Below are positions 8,700-17,204 of a stretch of DNA of 64,000 bases, in pieces. Within the stretch, counting starts at the first letter, position 1; each line of letters opens with the position of its first letter. Both the position numbers and the translations under genes were made by a program. Source of the stretch: Actinomadura alba. GTDB taxonomy: Bacteria; Actinomycetota; Actinomycetes; Streptosporangiales; Streptosporangiaceae. The notes under the pieces were generated by a model, which ran no database searches, was not told where the DNA came from, and saw nothing but the letters and a program-made list of their open reading frames with translations. The DNA lies in assembly GCF_014323705.1 (NCBI RefSeq), contig NZ_JABVEC010000030.1, forward strand, positions 20,626 to 84,625, in the 5' to 3' direction.

Positions 8700-9132
8700 A
8701 CACTACTGACGAAGCTGAACAAACGCTGGCCGGCCTCGTCGAACTGGCCGGGCGGCGGCGTCCCCGGTGGCCGTCCGCCGACGCCGGTCTCCGTGGGCGG
8801 CTGGACGAGGCCCCCGGGATGCCACCGCCCGGCGGGCATCCCGTGGACGTGCGCCGGGAACGCGGCTGGATCGCGGACGGTCTCGGCGCAATACCGCACC
8901 GATCGACCTCGGAATGCCCTCCAAAGCGGCTCCAAGGCACCCCGGCTGCCGAGGCGATGAAGTCGGCGGTCTCACGGGCCCGCCGCATCGGGCTGCTGAA
9001 CACCGCGTTCAGCCCTACCTGACGAAGCCACAAGGCAGTGCGGCCGGCCTGCTGGCGGCCGAGATCAGTCAACCCGGGGTCACCAGGCCGCGACTCCTTC
9101 TCCCCGTGCTGGACCACATAGAAGAGCGTCAT
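8700..9132 (-). pseudogene. Decayed histidine phosphatase (phosphoglycerate-mutase-like)
   Basis: From an ATG at 9132 the minus strand reads MTLFYVVQHGEK, then LTDLGRQQAGRTALWL, FSSPMRRARETADFIA. This is the N-terminal half of a branch-1 histidine phosphatase, with the usual RHGE catalytic motif changed to QHGE. After about residue 80 (near 8890) similarity stops and no frame restores the C-terminal catalytic His region. The open frame then runs directly into the aldehyde dehydrogenase gene. I infer a truncated or frameshifted gene. Its remains separate the dehydrogenase from any upstream promoter. Confidence 0.65.
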
Positions 9133-9181
9133 GGTGCATAACATTCCGCGCCGGCTCCAGGCTCGGTGCCTCAGCAGGAGG

Positions 9182-9697
9182 TCAGAGTTCGAAGTCCTGG
9201 TAGCCGTACGTGGCGGTGTGCTCAAAGTGCCCGAGGAGCGGGTGCAGCGCGACCACGTCTCCCTCGCGCGCGACCTCCCCGCGCAGGGGCGGCACCTCGA
9301 TGCGGTCCCAGTGGACGGTGACGTTGACCGCGTCCCCGAGCTCCCCGGCGAACATGCGGAAGGACAGGGTCTCCGTCTCGTCCTCTGCCTCCTCGTCCGC
9401 CTCGAAGTCGTACCCCACCGGCTCCTCGGGGCCGGTGAACGTGATGTCCGGGTAGCCCGCTATCGAAATTGTGAGGAACGGATGCAGGTCGATCGAGTCG
9501 GTCTGCTTCCCCTTCTGGTAGACGTCCAGAGTCAGGCGGGCGCCGTACCAGCAGAGCAGGTACAGGTTGATCTCCTCCGCGAGCTCCGCGGCCAGATCGT
9601 GCTTCAGCTCTTCGAGGCTGCCTCGGACGTAGTGGGTGTCCTTCCTCGCTCCCCCAGGATCGACGCCGAAAGCCAAGTCGTAGAAGCTGTGCGACAT
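9182..9697 (-). CDS. Hypothetical acidic protein
   Basis: The 171-residue protein starts MSHSFYDLAFGVDPGG at ATG 9697. It has a middle part rich in acidic residues (YDFEADEEAEDETE) and an aromatic C-terminus (HTATYGYQDFEL). No signal peptide, membrane helix or known catalytic motif is visible. The small, acidic, cytosolic composition resembles many single-gene immunity-type proteins, but I do not recognise the family. The frame is open upstream to 9778; I prefer 9697 because the upstream residues look random. Confidence 0.65.
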   Translation of the reverse strand: MSHSFYDLAFGVDPGGARKDTHYVRGSLEELKHDLAAELAEEINLYLLCWYGARLTLDVYQKGKQTDSIDLHPFLTISIAGYPDITFTGPEEPVGYDFEADEEAEDETETLSFRMFAGELGDAVNVTVHWDRIEVPPLRGEVAREGDVVALHPLLGHFEHTATYGYQDFEL

Positions 9698-9835
9698 GCG
9701 CGCGACCCTATCGGTGGGCCACAGCCGCGTCGCCGGCCATGCGGTTGCGTCCACGGGGGTGGTGTACGAACCTTCCACCCGCCGCGTCGAGACGCCCAGC
9801 AGGTTTCCGAAGCTGCGCTCGGGTTCGCCATCGTC

Positions 9836-10300
9836 GGCGGCTCGCCCTGCTCGTCGGCCCGGAGGGGTCGTGGACCAGCCACGAGATCAGCGACGCCGCC
9901 GCCCACGCCGCCCGGTCGCAGGGCGCCGAGCTCGTCGTGCTCGGGCCGAACTCGCCCACCGAGCACGGCGGCCAGGTCGCCGCGCCCGAGGTGCTGAGCG
10001 CCGGCGCCACGGCGGTGCTCGCCTACAACGACCTGGTGGCGATCGGCCTCATCGAGGGCCTGGCCGAGCTCGGCGTCGAGGTGCCCGACGCCATCAGCGT
10101 CGTCGGGATCGACGACATCATGCCCGCGCGGATGGGCCGGCCGAAGCTCACCACGATCGCCATGCCCACCGTCGCGGCCGGGCGTACCGCCGTCGATATG
10201 CTGTTGCAGCTCGTCGGCTCCACCGAGCCCTCCGGGGCGGCGCAGACCTCGAGACCACGCTCATCGTCCGCCGCGTGGCCGATCCCGGCCCCTCCGCCGG
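9836..10300 (+). pseudogene. LacI-family regulator relic, 5' truncated and frameshifted
   Basis: The plus strand encodes the C-terminal sugar-binding half of a LacI/GalR regulator: LALLVGPEGSWTSHEI, then ATAVLAYNDLVAIGLIEGL and ISVVGIDDI. Near 10240 the reading moves to the other frame (LETTLIVRR), as the family's usual ending requires, so there is at least one frameshift. The DNA-binding N-terminus is absent. The relic runs into the start of galM, which suggests the regulator once controlled a sugar gene here. Confidence 0.75.
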
Positions 10301-10325
10301 GCTCGAGGCTCACCAGGGAGGCATC

Positions 10326-11405
10326 TTGACCGAGGGCACCGAGGGCGTAGCGGCGGGAGGCGTCGCCGAACGGCTCGGGACGACGCCGGACGGAACTCCG
10401 GTGGCGCGCTACACGCTGGCGAACGGGCGCGGTCTGCGGGCACGGGTGCTGACGTACGGCTGCGTGGTGGAGAGGCTCGAGGTGCCGGACCGCGAGGGGC
10501 GGTGGGGCAACGTCGTTCTCGGCTGTGCCTCGCTCGGCGATTACTTGACCAAGAGCCGGTACTTCGGTGCGGTGGTCGGGCGGTACGGCAACCGCATCGC
10601 GGGGGGCCGGTTCCGGCTCGACGGCACGGAGTACCGGCTGGCCCGCAACAACGGGGGCAACAGCCTGCACGGCGGTGAGCGAGGGTTCGACAAGCGAGTG
10701 TGGGAGGTGCTCTCCGCCGATGAACGCCGGCTGAGCCTCGGCCATCTGAGCGCCGACGGCGAGGAGGGCTATCCGGGCGCGCTCCAGGTGTCGGTGACCT
10801 ACACCGTGACCGACGACGACGCCCTGCGCATCGATTACCGGGCCACCACCGACCGGCCGACCGTGCTCAACCTCACCAACCACTCCTACTTCAACCTCGC
10901 CGGTGAGGGGTCCGGAGAGGTGTACGACCACCAGGTGACGATCAACGCCGGGCGTTACGCCCCGGTCGACGCCGGACAGATCCCGACCGGAGAGCTCGCG
11001 CCAGTCGAGGGCACCCCGTTCGACTTCACCCGCGCGTGCTCGATCGGGAAGCGGATCCGCGACCCGCATCCGCAGCTGCTCATCGGGCACGGGTACGACC
11101 ACAACTACGTGCTCGACAAGAGCGCACCCGGCGTGCTGGAGCCGGCCGCCCTGGTCGAGGAGCCGACGTCAGGGCGGGTCATGGAGGTGCTGACCACCGA
11201 GCCGGGCGTGCAGTTCTACTCGGGCAATGTCCTGGACGGCGGCGTCACCGGTCCGAGCGGGCGCGCCTACGGCAAGGGCGCCGGCCTGTGCCTGGAGACC
11301 CAGCACTTCCCGGACTCGCCGAACCAGCCGCACTTCCCCTCCACCGTGCTTCGTCCCGGCGAGGAGTTCACCTCGACGACCGTCTTCCGCTTCCACACGA
11401 ACTAA
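10326..11405 (+). CDS. galM: Aldose 1-epimerase (mutarotase)
   Basis: The 359-residue cytosolic enzyme interconverts alpha and beta anomers of galactose, glucose or xylose. Family signatures are GRYGNRIAGGRF, NNGGNSLHGG, the general-acid His in LNLTNHSYFNLAG (about 187) and the catalytic Glu324 in LCLETQHFPDSPNQP. I chose the TTG start at 10326 because AGGGAGG lies 4 nt upstream and it gives a normal length. The frame extends upstream but only through the decayed LacI gene. The link to a former LacI regulator suggests that control has been lost. Confidence 0.9.
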   Translation: MTEGTEGVAAGGVAERLGTTPDGTPVARYTLANGRGLRARVLTYGCVVERLEVPDREGRWGNVVLGCASLGDYLTKSRYFGAVVGRYGNRIAGGRFRLDGTEYRLARNNGGNSLHGGERGFDKRVWEVLSADERRLSLGHLSADGEEGYPGALQVSVTYTVTDDDALRIDYRATTDRPTVLNLTNHSYFNLAGEGSGEVYDHQVTINAGRYAPVDAGQIPTGELAPVEGTPFDFTRACSIGKRIRDPHPQLLIGHGYDHNYVLDKSAPGVLEPAALVEEPTSGRVMEVLTTEPGVQFYSGNVLDGGVTGPSGRAYGKGAGLCLETQHFPDSPNQPHFPSTVLRPGEEFTSTTVFRFHTN

Positions 11406-11444
11406 AAGCGTTCGCCCGCGCCGGAACCACGAGTCCCCTCCACC

Positions 11445-11512
11445 GTGATCATGCAATTGTTCGCCGGGGTCCGGCGCTGGGCGGAGATGCTCGCGAACAA
11501 CTGCATGATCAC
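11445..11512. repeat. Palindromic repeat, GTGATCATGCA family, pair 1
   Basis: The arm GTGATCATGCAATTGTTCG starts at 11445 and is matched by its near-perfect inverse at 11493-11512 (A/G variation at one position). The loop is about 28 nt. The same sequence recurs at 11582-11637, 56961 and 63968, so it is an interspersed element and not only a terminator. Confidence 0.8.
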
Positions 11513-11581
11513 GTCAGAGAGTTCTAGTCGCATGATGCCGGTGCGGCACGGCTCTCTGAGTCAGGAGGGCGTTGGAGCTCG

Positions 11582-11637
11582 CGAACAATTGCATGATCAC
11601 GCCGGGGTTCTCTCTGCCGTGATCATGCATTTGTGCG
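11582..11637. repeat. Palindromic repeat, GTGATCATGCA family, pair 2
   Basis: The inverse arm CGAACAATTGCATGATCAC (11582-11600) is followed after 18 nt by GTGATCATGCATTTGTGCG (11619-11637). This pair has its arms in the opposite order to pair 1: outward-facing instead of inward-facing. Confidence 0.8.
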
Positions 11638-11932
11638 TCGATGGGTCCGTTTCGGGGGCGGGATGCGTATGTTGCGGGTCTCGGTGCTCGGGTGGCTGGC
11701 GTTGATCGAGGGTTGTCGTGGCTCTGGTGCTGGGTGCTTGATCGGTCCGGTGGGATCGCGCGTGGTGGCGTATGTGGGCGGGTCCGGTAACGCGGAAAAT
11801 CTGCTAGATGACTGACGACTTTTCAGTACATAACGCCAGTTCTTAGGAAGTCGCACCACAAAATATGCTCAGGCCGACCTCATCCAGGTCATGCGGCAAA
11901 CGCTTGCTCTCAACAGAGGAAGGCCCCCCGCC

Positions 11933-12520
11933 ATGCTGCATCGCACAGTCACGCGCGCCCTGATCGGTGCCGGCGCGATCGCGCTCTCGGTCACCGTGCT
12001 CCCGACGGCGAACGCCTCACCCGCCCCGGCGCCGGATCTCGCCCCGCTCGCCATCACCACCCTCTACTACGACGACAGCCAGGCCGCCGAGTTCAAGAGC
12101 GCCGTGGCCGCCGGTGCCCAGTCCTGGAACTCCAGCGTCCAGAACGTCCGCCTGGTCAAGGCCGCCTCCGGAGCGCCCGCCGAGATCCGCGTCATCGCCG
12201 ACGACGGCTGGCCGCGGGCCACACTCGGCCCGGTCCGCCCCGGCGGGCGGGTCACCGTGTGGTTCGGCCGGCAGGCGGTGAACGAGGGGTACAACACCAC
12301 CCGCATCGCCGCGCACGAACTCGGTCACAGCCTGGGCCTGCCGGACCGCAAGCCCGGCCCCTGCTCGTCGCTGATGTCCGGCTCGACCGGCGGCGTCTCG
12401 TGCGCGAACGCCACTCCCAACGCGTCGGAGCGGGCCACGGTGGAGTCCCGCTACGCGAGCGTCCCGAGCGCGGCCCGTGATGCCCGCAGCGGCGGCGTCG
12501 TGGTCGTGGACGCCCCCTGA
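11933..12520 (+). CDS. Secreted snapalysin-type zinc metalloprotease (peptidase family M7)
   Basis: The 195-residue preprotein has an N-terminal signal peptide (LIGAGAIALSVTVLPTANA, cleavage likely after about residue 36). The mature domain carries the M7 zinc motif HELGHSLGLPD at 128-138, with His128, His132 and Asp138 as ligands and Glu129 as base. The family's PCSSLMSG and NASERATVESRYA segments follow. Such enzymes are small extracellular proteases of actinomycetes. ATG 11933 has AGAGGAAGG 9 nt upstream. Streptomyces homologues often have a divergent LysR gene; none is present here. The C-terminal tail after the protease core (RSGGVVVVDAP) is short. Confidence 0.9.
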   Translation: MLHRTVTRALIGAGAIALSVTVLPTANASPAPAPDLAPLAITTLYYDDSQAAEFKSAVAAGAQSWNSSVQNVRLVKAASGAPAEIRVIADDGWPRATLGPVRPGGRVTVWFGRQAVNEGYNTTRIAAHELGHSLGLPDRKPGPCSSLMSGSTGGVSCANATPNASERATVESRYASVPSAARDARSGGVVVVDAP

Positions 12521-12681
12521 CGATCCCGGTCCCCGCCCGTACTGTCGCTTCCAGATCGCCTCGCGCGTCTCGTGAGGTGGGGCGATCAGGGCAATAGGCG
12601 GGCGGGGTCGGCGATGACGCGTCTTCGTAACCCTCCGACCATCTGGGAAGACAGGGCGTGTTCTCCGTGTGGCAACAGGAG

Positions 12682-13407
12682 TCACGGCCGCACTCGTCCC
12701 CGGTCTGACCGGTCGGGGCCCTCATGGCGGCCCGGCGTGACCCGGCCGGGAGTGTGCGCGGCGGACCGAGACGCATGCGATCGCGAGCCGGTTTGGTGTC
12801 CGTGCCTGTTGGCCATCGGCGACCGCTGGTCATGGATGGGCCGCTGGGAGGAGGGCGTGGCCTTGCTGCGAGGCGGCCGGCCGGTCGTGCAATGGCCGGG
12901 GGTCTTCCGGCCGGGCGGGGCGGAGCTCACCGGGCCGGGCCCGTTCTTTCGCTCGCGGGGGCTGCACCATCCGTTCGGTGCCTTGCGCGAGTCGGTGGGG
13001 GACGGTGCCGTGGTGGAGGCCGGTGACGTACGAGCCGTACCGGTCGGTGGCACGAGCGACCGCGGGCTCGTCCCGGCCGGGATGTGTACGGTGGTCGGCC
13101 GCTCGCTCGGCGAGTGTACGGATGGTGTTCCAGTAGCGGCGGCGAAGGCGACGCCCCCGAGCAGGGCGACCACGAGTGCCACCGCGGCCTTCGTGCTCAG
13201 GATCCGCGCCGGGACCGCACGGCGGCGTGCCGCCGGTTGTGTGCGGTGTGCCCGGCGGAAGGCGCTCAGCGCGGAGTGCAGGCCGGCGACCTCGTCGGGA
13301 CGGGCGGGCACCGTTGCCGCGGCGAGCAGTCCGGCGAGCTCGGTCTCGGGGCCCTCGTCACCTACGGCATCCCTGAGCAGCCGCTCGCGTGCAGCGGACC
13401 CGAACAA
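12682..13407 (-). CDS. Orphan anti-sigma-like single-pass membrane protein
   Basis: The 241-residue frame begins at a TTG. A cytoplasmic part of about 75 residues (ELAGLLAAATVPARPDEV, LHSALSAFRRAHR) precedes one membrane helix (AAVALVVALLGGVAFAAA) and a Pro/Ser/Thr-rich exterior tail. I recognise this layout from actinomycete proteins encoded directly after ECF sigma genes. Here there is no sigma gene. The sequence upstream of the TTG changes abruptly to AT-rich DNA, and no SD is visible. The tail also lacks the Cys-containing terminal domain I would expect. I infer a gene cut from its sigma partner and perhaps frameshifted at its C-terminus. Confidence 0.5.
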   Translation of the reverse strand: MFGSAARERLLRDAVGDEGPETELAGLLAAATVPARPDEVAGLHSALSAFRRAHRTQPAARRRAVPARILSTKAAVALVVALLGGVAFAAATGTPSVHSPSERPTTVHIPAGTSPRSLVPPTGTARTSPASTTAPSPTDSRKAPNGWCSPRERKNGPGPVSSAPPGRKTPGHCTTGRPPRSKATPSSQRPIHDQRSPMANRHGHQTGSRSHASRSAAHTPGRVTPGRHEGPDRSDRGRVRP

Positions 13408-13455
13408 TAAGATTCAGTGGGATACCAAAATATTCATTCACCGTGTAGGGGAATA

Positions 13456-13905
13456 ATGAGCATCATAAGAAGATCTCGCCGCCGCTTTAAGTGGCCCAAG
13501 ATCGAGGTCTACGGATTTCGTTCCCGCGGTGATATCAAGTTCCTCTCGGTGCAGGAATTGGAGCGGCTTACAGTCGCAGTCTCCACGAATCCAAAATGGA
13601 GCGCTAACGGTCGTCCTGAATGGCTCCAGGAGCAGCGAACTCACATAAACACCTTGATGCTGACGGTTTTCGGCACGGAGGGAAGGGGTGTTTATCGATG
13701 TCTGGTCATGGCCGTACTCGACGATAAGTCAAAATGCAGCTTCACTCTCGATGTTTCCGTCGATGACTTCGATCGCCTGCCGGATGTGCCGCTGGAAGAT
13801 ATCCTTTCTCTGGCCCATAAGTACCTTATCGGCTTCCCGCCCCTTGAGCTTGACCCGGCGCAGAAGGAGAGCTGGCATCGGCTGAAGGAGAGTGCCGGCG
13901 GTTAG
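13456..13905 (+). CDS. Hypothetical protein, atypically AT-rich
   Basis: The 149-residue basic-start protein (MSIIRRSRRRFKWPK) has no signal peptide or membrane helix and no family I recognise. ATG 13456 has AGGGGA 3 nt upstream. Codon use is clearly less GC-biased than in the neighbours, with many A/T third positions (ATAAGAAGA, AAAATGGAGC), which points to recent transfer. It opens a run of small immunity-type genes, and its size and context would suit that role, but no domain supports it. Confidence 0.65.
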   Translation: MSIIRRSRRRFKWPKIEVYGFRSRGDIKFLSVQELERLTVAVSTNPKWSANGRPEWLQEQRTHINTLMLTVFGTEGRGVYRCLVMAVLDDKSKCSFTLDVSVDDFDRLPDVPLEDILSLAHKYLIGFPPLELDPAQKESWHRLKESAGG

Positions 13906-14499
13906 CTCTTGCCTCCGATGGTGGGAAGGCTATTGGTGCGGCGTTGCCACAGCAAACGCGATGAGCTGGCGACTCTGTTCAGCCTTGACAATGGTTCGCT
14001 GTCGAACCGTGCGCTGATGTATCGCGAGCTGACGCCGACGGTCACGCCAAAAGGGATATCGCTGGGTGATCACTGCATCTAAGTTAACCAAAGCGGCGTC
14101 GCAGTTGGCCGGCGCAGCTACGGCCGGCCGCACTGGCTCCGCCCGCGTCGACCTGCCCGTGTGCGGGTGCGATCCATGCTTTCAAAGCCGTCGCGATCTA
14201 TTCGCCGACCACGTCGATGACGGTCGACTACGCGTCCCGCCCTCCAGTGGGACCGGGCGAGATCAGAACGCGACTGCCGACGGCCGGGCATCGGGGCGGC
14301 TAAGGCCACAACGCGCCGCGGCCCATCACGAAGCTGATCGATGGCGTCATCATCAACATCGAGAAATGCCTCAATCTCGTGGTCGTCCAACCCCAACACG
14401 TCCAGACTGTCGGCAGCGACCTCGATGTGAAGCGCCTTGTCAGAGGTTCCGGAAGGCTCGATGCCATGATGTGGGCAATGTGCGGAGGAGGCGACTGAG
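13906..14499. other. Gene-poor stretch with coding relics
   Basis: No intact gene is seen in 594 bases. On the minus strand, about 14290-14440 reads as coherent protein (HIEVAADSLDVLGLDDHE, IDQLRDGPRRVV) without a proper start or end. On the plus strand about 14120-14200 encodes a short piece with a CGCDPC motif that faintly resembles DUF6226-type proteins (weak). Both look like gene remnants. Confidence 0.4.
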
Positions 14500-15111
14500 G
14501 TGGACGCCCTGGAGACGCTGCGGCGGCTCATGCCACCCACATGCGAGAGCGGCACGTCGGTTGACTGGGCCAGGCTCAGCGAGTCGTGGGGCAAGGAGTT
14601 TCCCGACGACTACCGGCAGTTCATCGAGATGTACGGGGCCGGGACGATCGAGAACTTTCTGGTCGTTGTGAAGCCCGGCCCCAAGGGGGAGTCGCCGGAG
14701 CAGGAGACCGGCGTCATGTTCAACGAGACGGCGACCGCCGAGTATCTCTGGACGGATGCGCGCAGGTCGCCCGAGTTGGCCGACGTGGCGCCTGAGCTGA
14801 TCGCATGGGGGGGCGATGAGAGCGCGGACCTCCTGTGCTGGGACGCCTCGGATGACGACCCCGGCAGGTGGCCCGTCCTGGTGTACAACAGGGGTAAGGC
14901 CCTGTGGAGCCGTTACGACTGCGGGATGGTGGAGTTCCTCGTGCGCATACTGCGAGCGGACTTCGACGAGCGCCCCCTCAGCGACCTGTCCCTGTGGGGG
15001 AAGGAGTCGGCGACCTTCCTGACCTCGAGTGAGGAGGAGCGTCGGCTGAAGGCAGGACTGGACCCGTGGACAGGGGAGCCGGACTCGTACGCCGGAATGT
15101 ACGGCGACTGA
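14500..15111 (+). CDS. SMI1/KNR4 (SUKH) family protein
   Basis: The 203-residue protein begins at GTG 14500 with GGAGGAG 9 nt upstream. The N-terminal pattern DWARLSESWGKEFPDDYR, then FIEMYGAGTIENFL, is the SUKH fold signature, and VEFLVRILRADF near 150 closes the domain. In bacteria SUKH proteins are mostly immunity proteins that bind and neutralise nuclease or other polymorphic toxins. No toxin gene is adjacent. It stands alone between relic DNA and a convergent YcxB-like gene. Function as immunity is inferred from the family. Confidence 0.85.
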   Translation: MDALETLRRLMPPTCESGTSVDWARLSESWGKEFPDDYRQFIEMYGAGTIENFLVVVKPGPKGESPEQETGVMFNETATAEYLWTDARRSPELADVAPELIAWGGDESADLLCWDASDDDPGRWPVLVYNRGKALWSRYDCGMVEFLVRILRADFDERPLSDLSLWGKESATFLTSSEEERRLKAGLDPWTGEPDSYAGMYGD

Positions 15112-15310
15112 CCGATGCGCGGCATCCCAGCTCGATCGGCAAGTGGAAGTCGCAGCTCCTGGAGATCGGCAGGCAGGGCCTGGCTGCGGGTGGGTCTTCG
15201 GGCCCGTTCGCTGCGGGAGGAGCAGCGCTACCTGGAGAATCCCGAAGTGCAGGCAGCGCTCGCCACGGTTGCGCTGGTGGCGCTGCCGCTGCGGAGCCGG
15301 CCACGAGTCC

Positions 15311-15805
15311 CTATCGCCGGACCGCTTCCTTGAGCAGGCGTGACACCTGTGCGGCTTCGTCTTCGGTCACAGACCGTTTCGGCAGGTAAATCGTTCGGTA
15401 GGCGTCGAAGGCAATGCACCAATGCATCGGCGCCTCGGTCGCCGAGCATACTTTCGACCAGGCGACCTGCGACGACATCCCCGGCATCGCCACTCGGATG
15501 CCGGCGTCAGATAGCGTGATCTCGCGTTCGTCCATGGGCCGGTTTTGGAGCTCGTCGCGCACGCCCTCTTCCACGCTTCGATACGGCATCACCATGATCC
15601 AGACGCCGACCGCACCCGCGAGCGCCGAGCAACCGGTGATGAGGCCGGTCGATGGAGACGCCGCGAGCTTCGCCAGCACTCCGATCCCCAGCAAGGTGAG
15701 AGGCGCCCCGACAAGCCACCAGAAACGAAGCTTGGTGATAGGAGTCGATTTGAGCTCCAACCTCCGGTCCTCGGCGGTGGGGGTGTAGGAGAACGTGATG
15801 TCCAC
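15311..15805 (-). CDS. YcxB-like membrane protein
   Basis: The 164-residue protein starts at GTG 15805 with GGAGG 7 nt upstream. The N-terminus VDITFSYTPTAEDRR is followed by two closely spaced membrane helices (WWLVGAPLTLLGIGVLA and LITGCSALAGAVGVWIMV). The cytoplasmic C-terminal domain contains ITLSDAGIRVAMPG and YLPKRSV, the PH-like YcxB pattern. The biochemical role is unknown; YcxB genes are frequent in immunity-type arrays. Its 5' end is duplicated as a 48-bp relic at 27015-27062. Confidence 0.75.
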   Translation of the reverse strand: MDITFSYTPTAEDRRLELKSTPITKLRFWWLVGAPLTLLGIGVLAKLAASPSTGLITGCSALAGAVGVWIMVMPYRSVEEGVRDELQNRPMDEREITLSDAGIRVAMPGMSSQVAWSKVCSATEAPMHWCIAFDAYRTIYLPKRSVTEDEAAQVSRLLKEAVRR

Positions 15806-15980
15806 GGGCGGCCTCCAGGCGATGGGTGATCGTAGAGGATCGTGGCACATCACGATGACAAGCCAGGCGCCGAACGACAGCGCTCGTAATAGGGTCTCCG
15901 GTCACCGAGTTGGAAGGATACCCGCGATGACACTTCGTACCGGGCGGGCCGTCACACTCGAACGATCACCTACCAGCGTC

Positions 15981-17204
15981 TCACCATGGTCCTGGTGGCC
16001 CGGCGATGGCGCGTAGGAAGTCCCGGTCGTAGGGCAGACCAACACGCGCGAACAGGTAGTCCGGTCTCTTTCCTGTCTCCCAAGGGTTCTCCAGCGGCGT
16101 CTTGGGCGGTGGTACCGGACGCCAGATGTCCTCATTGGCGATCAGGGCGTGCAGGTATGCGCGCTGTGCATCGGTAAGCGATCCGGTCTCGGAGAACGGC
16201 TCGGGAAAGGCCGCCTCCAACAGTGGTCCCCAGTCGGAGTCCCCCGACTCCCGGGTCGCCCTGGCCACCAGCGAGAGGGCTACCGGCAGTAGTTCGTCGA
16301 AATCCTCCGTCCTTCTGATGGCGTGGTCAACGAGAAGATTCCACGGGTCGTTGAAAAGCAGTAGGTTGAAGTCGGGGTACCAATCAGGTACGGCATCGGG
16401 ATCGATTAGCGCATCCATGATCTCACGCGTGGCATTGCGATCGTCGATCATATTTGACGCGGTCGCCGCACAAAGCCGAATCCCTGGATGAGGATCGGCG
16501 AGAAATACCCTGTCGACGGCGCCGAGCCGACCTAGTTCAAGCAATACCTTGGCCCGTTCGTAATAATCATCGGCGACCCTGACAATCCATTCGAGCTTTT
16601 CGATTATCTCGGCCCGCCTAGATGTCAGTGTTGGAACTTGAATGAGCGCTGCCGCAGTATCGGCGGCGGCCACACGGACCACTACATCATCGTCACGCAG
16701 GCATCCCAGGACCGGTTGCAGAAGGGCAGGGGCGATGGTCCGGCAGTCAAGGATGGCCTGAAAATCCATTCGGCCGGATTCCGGGTCCGACGATGAGGAC
16801 CAGGGGTCATCGGGATCGGCGTCCCGGGGGCCGCAGTACGCGTCCCACAGCTGGTCCTCTGTCCGGTCCGGCTCGGTGCCTTCGGCCACCGCGCTGAGAA
16901 ACCCGAGCAAGTGCGCTCGGATCGGTTCCGGCTCGCGCCATTTGCTCGGGACGAGACGGGCCAGCCGCGGATCCGGCAACAGTCCGGCGACCACCAGCGC
17001 GACCGGAGCCGTCGCCGGATAGATGCTGCTCTGGTGGGTGACGGATCCGAACAGATGACCGATCGCTTCGGACCACCCATCCTCGTCATCACCGACGAGC
17101 CGGCGCAGATGACCGGGAGTGTCGATCGCTGGGCCGTAAGCATGAGACAGTCGCGACCAATCAGTTTTGACCAGAACATCCCACCCGATAGGCATGCGGA
17201 GCAT
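15981..17204 (-). CDS. HEAT-repeat-like protein
   Basis: The 407-residue protein has no signal or membrane helix. Its middle third is a series of helical pairs of HEAT type (VLGCLRDDDVVVRVAAADTA, AKVLLELGRLGAVDRV, LADPHPGIRLCAATASNM). The N-terminus (DWSRLSHAYGPAIDTPGHL) and C-terminus (DYLFARVGLPYDRDFL) are family-specific. I have seen this type of protein among actinomycete immunity loci, where it presumably acts as a protein-binding scaffold. ATG 17204 is followed by another ATG at codon 4 that could be used. The rest of its role is unknown. Confidence 0.7.
   Translation of the reverse strand: MLRMPIGWDVLVKTDWSRLSHAYGPAIDTPGHLRRLVGDDEDGWSEAIGHLFGSVTHQSSIYPATAPVALVVAGLLPDPRLARLVPSKWREPEPIRAHLLGFLSAVAEGTEPDRTEDQLWDAYCGPRDADPDDPWSSSSDPESGRMDFQAILDCRTIAPALLQPVLGCLRDDDVVVRVAAADTAAALIQVPTLTSRRAEIIEKLEWIVRVADDYYERAKVLLELGRLGAVDRVFLADPHPGIRLCAATASNMIDDRNATREIMDALIDPDAVPDWYPDFNLLLFNDPWNLLVDHAIRRTEDFDELLPVALSLVARATRESGDSDWGPLLEAAFPEPFSETGSLTDAQRAYLHALIANEDIWRPVPPPKTPLENPWETGKRPDYLFARVGLPYDRDFLRAIAGPPGPW

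Larger units (their letters stand above)
11406..11932. other. Repeat-bearing intergenic region
   Basis: No convincing gene is seen in these 527 bases. They hold two inverted pairs of a GTGATCATGCA repeat (11445-11512 and 11582-11637). A more AT-rich segment at 11810-11870 probably contains the snapalysin promoter; a TATGCT at 11864-11869 is a possible -10 without a clear -35. Confidence 0.6.

Noticed and set aside
11633..11815. 60-codon frame before the snapalysin gene
   Set aside because: No SD, random composition and overlap with the repeat region; probably not coding.
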